From NCBI RefSeq assembly GCF_001577835.2, contig NC_029529.1:5954157-6018156 (forward strand): DNA of 64,000 nt, in the 5' to 3' direction. Below are positions 1-12,000 of the stretch, piece by piece. Below the pieces are notes generated by a model. The model was not told where the DNA came from. It did not search any database and worked only from the letters and a program-made list of their open reading frames with translations. A program made the translations under genes and the position numbers. Each line of letters begins with the position of its first letter. The first letter of the stretch is position 1. The stretch is from Coturnix japonica (Eukaryota > Chordata > Aves > Galliformes > Phasianidae).

Positions 1-196
1 TATGTTATGCTCTATTGTTTATTGATTATATTTAAAATGTATATTTTACACCTTAGCTATAACATGCATAGAAGTTATATGCATATAATATAAACACGTT
101 GCATTATATCAGGGGTTTATTATATTATATTATGAGTTGGCCTTAATAATCTATTCTTTCAATGCTGCAATAGATTATCTATGTTATTATTGCATA

Positions 197-202
197 AATA
201 AA
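197..202 (+). terminator. Candidate poly(A) signal of an upstream plus-strand gene
   Basis: An AATAAA hexamer sits in an AT-rich stretch (1-230) that differs sharply from the GC-rich sequence after it. In human the neighbour of GNG13 on this side is LMF1, transcribed in the same direction as GNG13, so this could be the end of an LMF1 3' UTR entering from outside the window. That identity is inference from synteny; no coding sequence is visible here. Confidence 0.25.
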
Positions 203-229
203 GCTTTTCTTTCACCTTTTCACCAAGGG

Positions 230-840
230 CACCATGGAGGATTCACTCCCTGAGCTCCAACCCATAAGGGGACGCCTTGATGTGGCAATACCGGGTTTGA
301 CTTTTTGGGTTAGAATGGAGCAAACCCAGCATTGCTGGGGATAGGGGTTAGTGCTGTGACGGGGAGCAGCTCAGCTCAGTGCTTGGAGCACCATATGGCA
401 AAGTGTTTGTGGAGCAGTGTAGAGGGCAAATAGCCCAGTGTAGGTACAACACACTGCCCATGTGGGGGGGCTGGGGCAAGGCTTGCCCCCTGTATCCTCA
501 CCACATATTTAGTTCCCAGCCACTCAACTTTTGAAGTTGTCTGTCTTCTGTAAGTACCCCATCCACCCTATGAATAGCTGCAGCTCTGCCTTGTTTTTCA
601 ACAAGGAAATAGGGGCAGCATATGGGGGAAAGGTGAGGGGTGGAGGGGGGCAGTGGGTGGGAGGGGGATCCTTCTGATGGCACACAGGAAAGCATGGGCA
701 GGGACATGAGCACAGATGCAGGCAGGGATGTAGCAGGGACACAATCAGCTCGAGGCAGGGATGTGATTGCAGGAAGGGCTGTGGCAGGGATGCAGACATG
801 AGCAGCCCCTCCTGGGCTGTTGTTGTGTCCCACCACTTTT
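230..840. other. Intergenic, upstream of GNG13
   Basis: No gene recognised. From about 690 to 800 a degenerate tandem motif around GCAGGGATG recurs at irregular spacing and looks like a decayed minisatellite. A G-rich run lies at 625-670. Open frames across this part are overlapping and without recognisable domains. Confidence 0.4.
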
Positions 841-1181
841 CTCCACGCGTCCCCAAGGGACCCAACCCGCCCCTCAGCCCCATTTCAGCATCACGGCCTC
901 CGCAGCCCCGGTACCGACACGCTGCCTCTCCATCCCCGCGGTGCTCACGTTCCAGCGGAGCCAAATCCCCCGGGAGCTGCGGAGGGGGGAGGACGCTCTC
1001 ATTATCCGGCTCTTGCCGTGTCGGAGGCAGCTGGACTGGCCGTGCATTAATAGATTACACAGAGGATTTGGGCTCGCTGACAGCAGCGAGGGCAGCGCTA
1101 GCAGGAGGCGAGGCCAGCCCGGCTTGCTGAGCCGCGGGGACAGACGCAGCCCCGCGCCCTCTGCTACCTCTTCCAGCCAAG
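840..1181 (+). promoter_or_regulatory. GNG13: Putative GNG13 CpG-rich promoter and noncoding first exon
   Basis: CpG density rises sharply from about 840 and falls after about 1190. A strong splice donor (CAAG then GTAAGT) at 1182 suggests that a noncoding first exon ends at 1181. A palindromic homeodomain-type site, TAATAGATTA, lies at 1048-1057. The transcription start itself cannot be placed from sequence. Confidence 0.4.
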
Positions 1182-1900
1182 GTAAGTGGAGGGCTGAGCC
1201 GTGGGACTGGGATGGATGAAGCAGGGATGGAGATGGAGAGGTGTGGGGAGGCCGGAGAGCAGGGATGCTGCTGGGCACTGGGTTCATCCTCCTCCTCCCG
1301 GCTGTGCCGAGTGTTTCTCCCAGGGATGCTCTGCGGAGACACGGAGCTGCTGAGCTGTGCCCTGCGCGGGGCTGAGCTGGGATGGGGGATGGATGAGGGA
1401 TGAACGGAAGGTCGGCCTTGGTTTGGTCACCGCTGTGGGCTGCCGGAGGGTGGAGAGGGCACAGCTGGGGTCATGGCTGGGAATGGGCAGGAGGAGCAGT
1501 CCCCTTGTGCCATGCATCCCTGCAGTGGTGAAGGGAGCTGGAGTCACAGCAGTGCTCAGCTCATGCTGTGCCTCAGAATCCTCATCACACTCCACCATGG
1601 GCCAGTGTCTCTGGGTGGTGCAGCGGGATGTTCAGTGTTCATACCCCCACCAGCCCTCCCCACATCCATAGGGCCACCATCTCTGGGTGATGCTCAGTGC
1701 CACCAGGAGTGAGGCTGGGACTTGGGAATCCCGCTGCGTCCCCATCTATCAGCCTGGGGGCTGCAAGGCATCCCCACCACACACCTATGGAGTTCCATTG
1801 GTGAGGGCTGAAGGTGGCCAAAATCCATCCTGGCCCTCATTCAGGGATGTGGCAGGAGGACAAAGTTCCCCCACCTGGACAGCCTGTTTGTTATTTGCAG

Positions 1901-1997
1901 TCAAATTGCAGGCAAATCCAGCGCAGAGCTCAGGGCAGGGTTTGTGTGAGCCCAAAGGCTCCGTGTGACACCGGGCACTTGTCCCTGTGCCATCAAG
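1901..1997 (+). other. GNG13: Possible noncoding 5' UTR exon of GNG13
   Basis: A good acceptor (pyrimidines then TTTGCAG ending at 1900) and a good donor (AAG then GTAAGC at 1998) bracket 97 bases without a useful frame. The next acceptor, TTTTCCAG ending at 2099, leads directly into the GNG13 start codon. An untranslated middle exon is therefore plausible, but there is no transcript evidence. Confidence 0.35.
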
Positions 1998-2120
1998 GTA
2001 AGCACAGCCCTCACCTCCAACCAAGGCACCAAAGGAGCTCTCGTGGCCGTGGGTTTACCATTGGTGAAATAGGGAACATGGGGATGCTCTGTTTTCCAGC
2101 CCCTACTAAACCTCAGCGCT

Positions 2121-2480
2121 ATGGATGAATGGGACCTGCCCCAGTGGAAGAAGGAGGTGGAGAGCCTGAAGTACCAGCTGGCCTACAAGAGGGAGATGTC
2201 CTCCAAGACGATACCTGAGTGAGTGGGTGCACAGCGGTGTTTGCAGGGGCTGAGATGGGCAGAGCTCTCCCACACACCAGGCTGAGCTCTGCCACTTCAG
2301 TGTGAGGCAAACCCATGGAGGGAAGGGGGTGGGTGGCCAAGGAAGGCTGCATGATTGCTGTGCTCTCTCTGCAGGTTTGTGAAGTGGATAGAGGACGGCA
2401 TCCCTGAGGACCCCTTCTTGAACCCGGAGCTGATGAAGAACAACCCTTGGGTGGAGAAAGGGAAGTGCAGCATCCTCTGA
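2121..2480 (+). CDS. GNG13: G-protein subunit gamma 13
   Basis: Two coding exons, 2121-2218 and 2375-2480, encode 67 residues, the normal length for this protein. The first exon begins MDEWDLPQWKKEVESLKYQL and ends in a GTGAGT donor that splits a Glu codon. The second carries the conserved DPFL and NNPW segment and ends in the prenylation box CSIL; the final Leu predicts geranylgeranylation. The protein pairs with a G-beta subunit in heterotrimeric G proteins at the membrane and is known from taste cells, olfactory neurons and retinal ON-bipolar cells. The start is the first ATG after the 2099 acceptor and matches the family N-terminus. It converges with CHTF18. Identification is secure. Confidence 0.96.
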
Positions 2481-2843
2481 GGGCAGGTGCTGCGCATTAA
2501 CTCTGAATGTACACTTTTTTTATTAGCTAGCTTCCTAATATGACTAACTGAAACACCCGACCCTCATCTCGTCTTATTATTGTAGTAGTAGAAATGTTTG
2601 GTTGTATAGAGGGCAGCTGGGGGTGAATGCATTGGAGATGGCAGCTTAGAAAGGTCCCCAGGGAAGGCAGGGCTGCCCCTTGTTCTGCTCCTTCTGTACC
2701 TATGAGCAAGTGCTGAACTTGTAAAGGGAGACAACTTTTATACAACGTTCTCAGTGCTTTTCACTACTCTTTTTGTATACCGTAGGCTCGACGCTTTTTG
2801 CAGTACAACAGGCAGAATATGACAGCGAAGGGTTTATAATTGA

Positions 2844-2849
2844 AATAAA
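2844..2849 (+). terminator. GNG13: GNG13 poly(A) signal
   Basis: This AATAAA lies 364 bases after the GNG13 stop codon. The CHTF18 signal lies on the other strand only about 40 bases further on. Confidence 0.7.
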
Positions 2850-2886
2850 CATGACATATTGCTCTGCTTTTATCAACTTTTTATAC

Positions 2887-2892
2887 TTTATT
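2887..2892 (-). terminator. CHTF18: CHTF18 poly(A) signal
   Basis: TTTATT on the plus strand reads AATAAA on the minus strand, about 140 bases past the CHTF18 stop. Cleavage 10-30 bases beyond each hexamer would place the ends of the two convergent transcripts in the same window, about 2857-2879. Confidence 0.7.
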
Positions 2893-3032
2893 TTTTTTAA
2901 CAAAACTAGTACAAAAATATATATACACATCTCATCACTACCAGCACCATCCCTCAGCCCATGTGAGGGCCAGGAAGCCAGCAGTCAGCTTATCCTTCCC
3001 TTCTGTCACACACTGGCTCAGTCTCCTGGCTG

Positions 3033-6000
3033 CTACAGCAGGTCCCTGATGTAGAGGTTCCTCCTCACTGCATTGGACACCCCCTCATTGAAGCGGAACC
3101 ACACGTCGCTGCGCCCCACAGCTTTGCCCATTTGGTTCTCGATGGCATCTTGCTCTGAGGGCTGAGCTTCTGCAGGGCAGGGGGACATGTGAACGTGAGT
3201 ACAAAGGCCTTTCCCATTGCACTCTCATGCTGCTGCACCCACCCCTCACACACAGTTCCTCCTGCTATATGGGGCTCCCCCCACTGTCCCCAGGGGAGGG
3301 GTGCTTGGTATAAGGGGCCACCCCATCCCCTCTGCCTCCTACCTGGGGCTGGAGCTGATTGCTGCCGTAGGATCGGCCGCCCAAAGAAGTCAGTCTCAGG
3401 CTGTAAAAAGCAGAATAGATGACAGTGAGAGCAGCCTTTCATGGCCTGGGTGCAGAGCATGCATGGAAACAGGCAAAGAGAAATGACCAAGGTAGAGCTC
3501 AGCTGCAAGAGCCTCTCCTTGCCCACAGTGAGCCCTCAGTGTTCCTTGATCCATCCAAAATCCCATGGTGGGAGAAAGGCAGGGAGCAGAACCTGCATGC
3601 AAATCCTGCAGGAAGGTTTTGGTACAATGCAAAAGACATTCAAAAATCAGAAGGTAAAGATAAAATGCAATGGGGCAGTGGCACAGGGTTTGGCTCCTGC
3701 AAAGCAATCTGCAACCTCCAAAGGGGTTGAGGGCATTGAAGGCACCCCAACTCCTCCTGGCTCTGCAGACATGGGCTGCACCAGGTGCCCACAGCTCCCT
3801 GCAGGACACCAGTGTCCCCAGGCATAGGACAGCTGCAGAGCACTCGTGGTGACAGCCCCCCTGCTGATGGGTAAAGGCCACTCCACCCTCGCTAACACTA
3901 AGTTCTCTCTGCAAGAAGTGTCCAACTGTCAGCTATTTTATAGCAGTTCTATTAACAGAAGCTAGGGAAAAAAAGCCCCACACCAACAGCAATAGAGAGA
4001 GCACATCTCCAGTAGGAAACAGCACGAGTTGGTAGGGAAGGAGGTGGGCCAGGATTGACCTGGGGGTGTCACAGCCTCTCACCTTGTCCTGCACCGCTGT
4101 CCTCCTCATGATGTGCTCCAGGCGCTGCTGGTGGTTGTGGGGCACTGCTGGTCCTCCAGCTCCTGTCTCCACATCCCCCATCTCTGCTGGCTCCTGCAGG
4201 AAGAAGAGCTCTGAACACAGCCACTGGGGTACCCAGGAAAGGGGAAAGCCCTCAGAATTGTGTGTATGTGTGATGGAGGGGGGGGATTATTATCCTACTG
4301 CACATAAATACCTGCTTGTTCCCACCTGTGAAACATAGGATTTCATGGTTTTGTTACAGATAAATGCTTTTTTGTGTGTGTGCTATGGACAAAAAGCCCA
4401 CCATGGGTCTATTACTTGCCATCTATTTGGTTGACAGTACTTCAAGGAGCCAGGAAGGATCTGTTATCAGGCTCAAGGTAGCACCTGGGGCATCATGCAT
4501 GGGGACCATGCATTGGCACTATGTAAACAAGAAACCCCATGAGAGGGTTCTGTGCCATGGATGTCCCCAGAGAAACTGCAAGAAGGGTCTCCCAGAGACC
4601 AATTACCCCCTGACTCCAAGCAGAGCAGGCAGAGCCACGTGGTTTGAGTTGGAAAGAACCTCTAAATACCACCTGGTTACACTCCCTGCACTGAACAGGG
4701 ACATCCACAGCTCCATCAGGTGTTCAGATCCCAGGCAACCCAGGGAAGGTGTGTACAAGCAGAAGTGAAATCTCCACCTTGTCACAGCACCAGTTCAGAA
4801 AGGTGAAGGTTTCTGAGCTTTAACTGACAGAATGGTCTTTTTGTCCTGCTTCTGGGTTAGCTGTGCTGCCCTGCAAGCCCCAAGCAGACACAAGGGGGAA
4901 GGGAGGAGGAATGAAGGGACTGGGGAGTTAATCCTGGATTTCCATGTGCACAAAGCTTGCAGCTGCACCTCTGCTGCCACCCGCAGGCAGAGGCACTGTG
5001 TAAGCCCACATGCCTTCCAGCTGTGATTGCCCCCAGGCTCCTCTTAGGGGGTCTCTGCTGCTTTTGATGGACCTCATCCACTCAGCAGGTCCTATGGCTG
5101 GACTCAATGATTCCAGAGGACTTTTCTAACCTTAACAATCCTATCTATGATCCCACTGCCTGCCTACACCCCAGGCCAGGACCTGCAGGTGTGTACCCCC
5201 CAGCAGCCCACCCCCTTCCCCTCCCCACCTCGTTGATGTTCCGTGCCTGCAGCACTGCCTCAGTCCTCCGCATCTTCTCCATCTCAATCTCATGGGCAAT
5301 GAGCTGCTTGGCCTGGTAGGTGAGCTGCTTGCGGGCCGGCAGGTCAGGGAACCTGCACACATCCTCCACATTCCTGCAGCAAGGAGGAGAGAACATCAGT
5401 CCCTGGTGAGCAGAGAATCCACACTGAGCACAAACACACAGATCAAGCTCAGCAAGACTTGCTGCCCCATCCCTCTGCAGAGGGGTTTAACACAGCAAGA
5501 TGTTACTTCCAGCCCTGTCCTCTCCCTGCCCCAGCATGGGGGAGATGCCTGTGTCCCCATCGCTGCCCTCTCCAGGTCAGCACAGTTAACATCAGTGTGC
5601 AAAGACACCCAGCAAACAGCACAGGATGAGCTGCGCTGCCCCACAGCTCAATGACAATCCCGAGGAGATTATGTGCTTTCCAGCTCCATTTTAGTGCAGG
5701 AACTGCAAATCACACAGTGCTCTGTGCTGAGCAGATTGCCACAGGAAAGCCAAAGTCACAGCACTGCAGCTCAGGCTCCGGCAGCAGCACAACCCTTCCC
5801 ATGAGCTGCAGTCTCTGCTGAGCAGAGCGGTGCCAGCAGCTGGCTTTGCACTTGTGGAAGCTCAGAGCAAACAAAAGGTGTTGCTGCTAGAACAGCTCTG
5901 CTCAACAAGAGACACTAAGAAAGGACTTAAGGATGTCACAAGAACACGGGGCAGACACTGACATATATAGGGTAGGGCTGTGCAGCGTAGGGTGGGCAGC

Positions 6001-9000
6001 ACAGGGAGGCCCCACCCCAGCTGTCCAGTGGAAAACAACTAAAGCACTGCTCTGTAATTAGATACAGCTGCTTGATTTAACAGAGGCTAATTTTTGTAAT
6101 TAACTTTGTAGCAGGAAGACATTAGCATTGCTCCCAGCTCCGGTTGGGTCTGTGTTATGTCACCAAAGACCCAGGAGTGTGTACAGCTCTGTAGGTCCAG
6201 CACAGCAGAGTTGAGCAGAGTAATGACGTGCTATGAACACACCAAGTCAGCAAATAAACACCAAGGCTGCCACTCGTGTTCTCAACCCCCTGCAGCTCCC
6301 ACCCCATGGACACCCAGCAGCAGGGCCAGCACCCACAGCACATCCAGCACCCTGCATCCCCCATCCTTGCTAACTGAGCACACAAGTGCTCCTGGCCTGC
6401 AATACATCTGAGTTTCTTGCTGTCAGCCCCTCCACTGTCAGCTCACACCAACCCTGCTGGGAGCCAAGGACAGCTGCCTCCTTTCTCCCAACCTGATTAA
6501 CAGCAGCACAGCCCTGCCTTGGCACCAGCCTGTCACTGACCCAGGGGACACACCATACCAGAAGCAGCCCTGGGGGCATAGGGCTTTTCCTTTTAAAAAG
6601 AAATAAGCCCGAATCCACTATCAAGGTTATTGATGGGCCCAAATACCCTCTCCCAGCCCTTGGGACTCACGGGTCAAGCTTGTAGACATACTGGCCCTCA
6701 GGCAGGCGCTCCTGGTGGTAGGTGAGGTTATAGGCCAGCATGGTGCTGATGAGAGCTGCCAGCTGCTGCTTCTCCTTCAGGCTGTAGAGCTGTGTGTTCA
6801 CCTGTGGGGAGCAAGGCCAAGGGGGAAGAAGGGAGGAGAAGGGTGAGAGCACAACTCATCCTGAGCAGCATCCCATCATGGCACAGCACAGGAACAAAAC
6901 CCAGGGTGAGAGCCACTCACTGAGAGCACAGGGGAACACTCACCGGCCGCAGCTTGGGTGCAATGATATCCAGCAGCAGGCACAGCACCTCCAGAACAAG
7001 GGACTGCTGCCCAGCACGGCTGCGGGCACTGGGTGTGATCCCTGACACCATGGACACCACAAGGTTCTGCATGTGGTTCAGCTTGGCCAGGGCCTGCAGT
7101 GGGGGATGGAAGAGATGGGATGGCACAGCCACATCGCCAGGAGGAATTAAATACCACCAGCACTGTGTGTTCCCAGTACTCACCTCATGGTGGCTGCTGG
7201 GGTAAGAGAGCCGGGGTATTCTGGTGGCTGCAAAGAGCAGGTGGAACGCCACGGGCAGGAAGGGCAGGTAGCGCATCAGCTGGAAGCTCTGCCCATGCAG
7301 AACAGCCCTGCTCAGCATGTCAGAGAAGCACAGCCACTCCAGGGCCAGGCACACTGAGTTGAAAGTGGAATCCCTCAGCTTCATATTCAGGAAATTCTCA
7401 TAGAGCCCCTGCAAGCAGCCACACAGTGGGATGAGGGATGGATCGATATCCTGCTAAACTCAGCCCCAGCACCTCATATCCCATCCTCAATCAGCAGGGG
7501 CAATAACTTGTACACCCAGCTTTCCAACCTGAGCAAGTTTCTCCTGCTCCCCTGAGGAGCTGGCGAGATGCAGGACACGGTGGAAGCGGTGAGAAGAGGC
7601 AGTGAGGGCAGTCCTCACCCCGAGGTGTGACACCTCATCCTCATCTGCCATCAGATGGTTGGGGAGTGAGGGATCCATCCCTATGCAGTGCCTGTGGAGA
7701 GCAGGAGGGACAGGGTGAGCACAGGCTGCCCATAGCTGTGGCTGTCCCATCCCCAGGGGTGCCCAAGGCCAGGCTGGATGCAGCCCTGGGCAGCCTGAGC
7801 TGGTACGGGGCAGTTGGCCATTAAGATTGGAAAAGCCCTTTAAGATGACCAAGTCTGACCACCAACCCACGTCCCCCAGTGCCATATATCCACAGTTCTT
7901 GAGCACCTCCTCTTACCTCTGAATTCGTGGGAGCTGGAAGATCTCCTGCCAGATGGAGAAAAGTCCCTTGTTCTGGTCCTTCAGGCCAATCTTCATCATC
8001 TGCACCATCCGCACATCCAACTCCTTCTGGCCTCGGCCGTGCAGGAACTGCAACACAAGACACAAAGAATACAACCACAGAGTCACCGAGGTGCATCCCC
8101 CAAGTCCAATAACAACCCAACACACCCACTGACCACATCTCTCTGTGCCACATCTCCCACAGTTCTGGAGTTCCTGCAGGAACAGTGGTCCCAGCCTCTC
8201 CCTGGGCAGCAGGGCCAGTGCCCAATCACTCTTTTAGAAAAGAAATGTTTCCCAGTATCCAATCTGGACCTCCCCCAGCACTAAAGCCATTCCCTCTTCT
8301 CCTATTGCTGTTACCTGTGAAAAGAGGCCAACCTCCTCTTGCTACGACCTCCTTTTGGGTTGTCATAGAGAGCCATTAGGTCTCCCCTGACCTCCTCTTC
8401 TCCAGATTGAGCCATCCCAGGTCCTTCAGTCACTCCCTATAAGACTTATGCTGCCTCCCCCAGCCCCTGGCACTACACATACCTGCAGGGTGTTGATGCA
8501 TGAGCGGATGTCATTCTCTGTCTTCTCACACAATGCCAGCAGCGCTCCTGTGTCTGCCTTCATGCCCTGCTGCTGGGCGATCTGTAGGAGAGGGGAACTG
8601 AGCACTGCTCCTGACCATGCAGCCATGCAGGAAGCGGTGCTGGGGCTGCTCCATACCTCCCCAAGGCGCTGAGCCAGCCGGGATGGGGCTGTCCTGGGGA
8701 AGCTGAGCAGGAATGCCTGCTGCCGCAGCGGTCGGAGCGCAGGGACATACCTGGCACAGGGACAGAGGGAGGTGAGGGGCTGGCACTGCTGCCCAGAGCT
8801 GGGGGTGCCCCATCCCTGGAGGTTCCCAAGCCCATAGATGGGCTCTGAGCAGCCTGAGCTGAGGCTGGGGGAGAAGAAGAGCCATTCTATGGCTCTCTAT
8901 GATGCTCACAGTTCCTCCCAGCCCAATCACCCCATGATTCTACAGCCCCAGAGCCACCCTTAGGGCAGCGTGACACCCACTGGTCATTGCAGATACAGAT

Positions 9001-12000
9001 GATGGGCCGCAGCAGCAGACCACCCTCTCGCCTTCTCCGTCGCCCTCCACTTGCTGCTGCCTCACCCTCAGGCTCCTTGCTGTTGATGATGTTCAGCAGC
9101 ACAGTGATGGAGGCCTTGGAAGAGATGGAGGGACAGAAGACGTGAGTGTTTACTGTTTAGAGTAATAATTAAGCAAATGGTGGCCAGATGCAAGCTTGAA
9201 AAGTGGGCCCATGTGAACCTAATGAGGTTCTACACAGCCAAGCACAGGTTGCTGCACTTAGGTAAGGGCAGTCCCAGAAAAAGAACTCAGAGTGAGCAGC
9301 CCTGCAGGGCAGGACTTGGGAGTTCAGTGGATGAGAAGCCAACCATGAGCCTGTGCCCTGGGCTGCATTAACAGAGGAGGCACAGGCTGCCCAATGCTGT
9401 GGGTACCACAGCCCACAGATGGACCCAGGGCAGCCTGAGCTGGTGGGGGGCACTCAGCCCATGGCAGAGGGGCTGGCAGGCTTTGAGATCCCTTCCAACC
9501 CAACCCAGTTTTGTGATTCAAAGACATAAGGTGAGGCCTCACAGTGGGAGCGCCATCAATCTCATCGATGATCAGACAGTTGGGTTTCTCCTCAGCACCC
9601 AGCACCGACTTCATCTGGGTGGCAGCTTCAATGCGTGTCTTAAAGGTCTCCGGGCTGCGATCATCACTGCGGGACACCAACTCAGCTTAGTGCCACCCCA
9701 GTGTGGCCACCCTCACAGGGCTGTGCTGGCACTCACCTGGCATTCATCTCCACCACATTGTACCCCGCGTGCTGTGCAATGACATGTGCCAGTGTTGTCT
9801 TCCCCAGGCCAGGTGGGCCACACAGCAGGGCCACCTGCAGGGAGAAGGGATGTGGGGAGGCACAGAGCAACCACAATGCCAGGGGGACAGCTCTGCCTTC
9901 AGCCCTGGTTGTGCTTGCAGAGACACCAGGTGAAGCTCACCAAGGGAGGGAAAATAGCTACAGCAAAATAGAATGAGCCCAAATGCAGCAGCCACAGATA
10001 CAGACATGAAGGAAAAGCACTGTTTACCTTTGGAAGGCCTCAGGTAGGCAGGGATCTCCAGCAAGAGATGCCCTCACCTCCACTACCAACCCTTAAATGA
10101 GGCTTTAGAAGAGGGTGGATCCTGGTTCCACCCCTTCCAGTCACTCAAGTGCACTGCATACACCTGAGCTCCCCTGGGTTGGCCCTGCCTTCCCACCATG
10201 TGTTCAATCAGTGCTTCAGGCCATGACTTAGCACACATGGTTAACATATTACTCAAATGAAATAAAAGATTAAACAAAAAACAATAATAAAACACAGAGG
10301 GGTTCTCATCTCTAAATGAGAGATATGGAAGAGAAAGGGCAGACTCTGCTCCTCTCCAGTGCCGGGGTCTGGGGGACGCTACGTGGATGTGCTCTGCACC
10401 CTGTGCTGCTCACCTTGTATTTGGGTCTCTTGTGCTGGTCCAGCTCAGCCTCCAGGATCTCCTCTGTGAGCTGAGCTTTTGTTTTCCACTTGTTCTGCTG
10501 CTCCTTGGGCTGCTTGAATGGGGGGTGAGCCACAGCACCAGGATTTGGCTTCTTCACAGGCTTCTCCTTACCAAACACCACCGTGTCCCAGAGCTTCAGC
10601 CACTTTAGCAGGCAACGGTTTGTGTACTGAGCAGCAAACAAGAAGAGCCATCACCAATGAACCCCACAAACATCCAGCCAAGGGCTGAGGAAGTTCTTTC
10701 TCTTCCATGGCAAAGCAACCCAACCACCCACAGCATTAAGCAAGTTATAAAGCAATACATCCATCCAGACCCCGCTGACCCTGGCAGCTCACATCATCGC
10801 TGAGCAGCTCAATATAGCGCCGGGGAGCAAATTTGTCCACCCAGAGGCAATGGAGAGTTGGCTCCTCCTCGCCCATGTCCCCAGGCTGCTCCGTGGCCTC
10901 ATCACCAGTCTCTGACATGCTAAAAGGAGTGAACACATGCCATGTGACAGAAGGAGGCAGAGCTGGGAGCTCACCCCATGCCTCCAGGGCTAAGAATGCT
11001 GCAGGCAGATATGAATCCCACATCCAGACCCACTGCAGCATCTCACAACTGAGACCGTGGTGAGGACAGGAGCTGCCCAGACCTCACCTGTTTATTATCT
11101 CCGCCAACTGCTGTGATGCTTCCATAGCTCTCCTCCGGTGCTGGGGTACAAACAGGGTGAGAGGGGTCAGGGGTGCCCCACCAACCCGTGATGATGGGTG
11201 AGTGGGGCCGGGGGCTGTCAGGAAGGTGCGGTACCTCCTCATACACTTGTTCCTTCAGGTAGGAGAAGGGAACCCCCAGCAGATGGAGTGGCCGGTTCCA
11301 GCCCACAGAATCACGGAGCTGTGAGGAACAGAGGACACGCTGATGTTCAGCACATGACCTGTGCACCATCAGAGCTCCTGAACTGCATGGAGGTCCCCTT
11401 ACCTCCATCCCTATCTGGGAGGGATCGTCCTTCACTGCCATGAAGACCCTGGTGCCCTCACTGGATGTCACATTGATGTAGTCCCCCAGGACAGGCGGGC
11501 GCTTGAGGACACGCTTTGGGTTCTCGGTGGGCGGTGAGCTCTGCAGAGGTCCCAGACCACTCACCTCCAGCTCTGGGCTGGGAAATGCCAGGCTACTAAA
11601 GCAGAGGGAGAGAGAAGGAGCAATCAAACCCCATCCATGGAGATCCCGCAGCATCGGTGGGCAGATATAAAGCTCAGCGACACAAAGAGCCACGGCCAAC
11701 CTGGCAGCAAGGGGACCACGGGGTGATGCTGAGCCAGGCACAAGAGTGACAGCATCCTGGAGGACATCTGGGCCCAGCTCATCATCCCCACCAAAGTTCA
11801 GCTTCTTCACAGCTTCCAGTCGCTGCCGCTTTGGCTTTGGAGCTGCGTGAGACACAGAGGTGGAAGAAAGATGAGACACAGCACAGATCAAAGCCCAGAG
11901 CAGGCTGGGATGCAGCAGGGAACTAAAACCTTACTGAGGGTCGCAGGGGACTCTGCAGGAGGTGAATGCGGTGGGGACGCGTGCAGGGCACACTCCTGGC

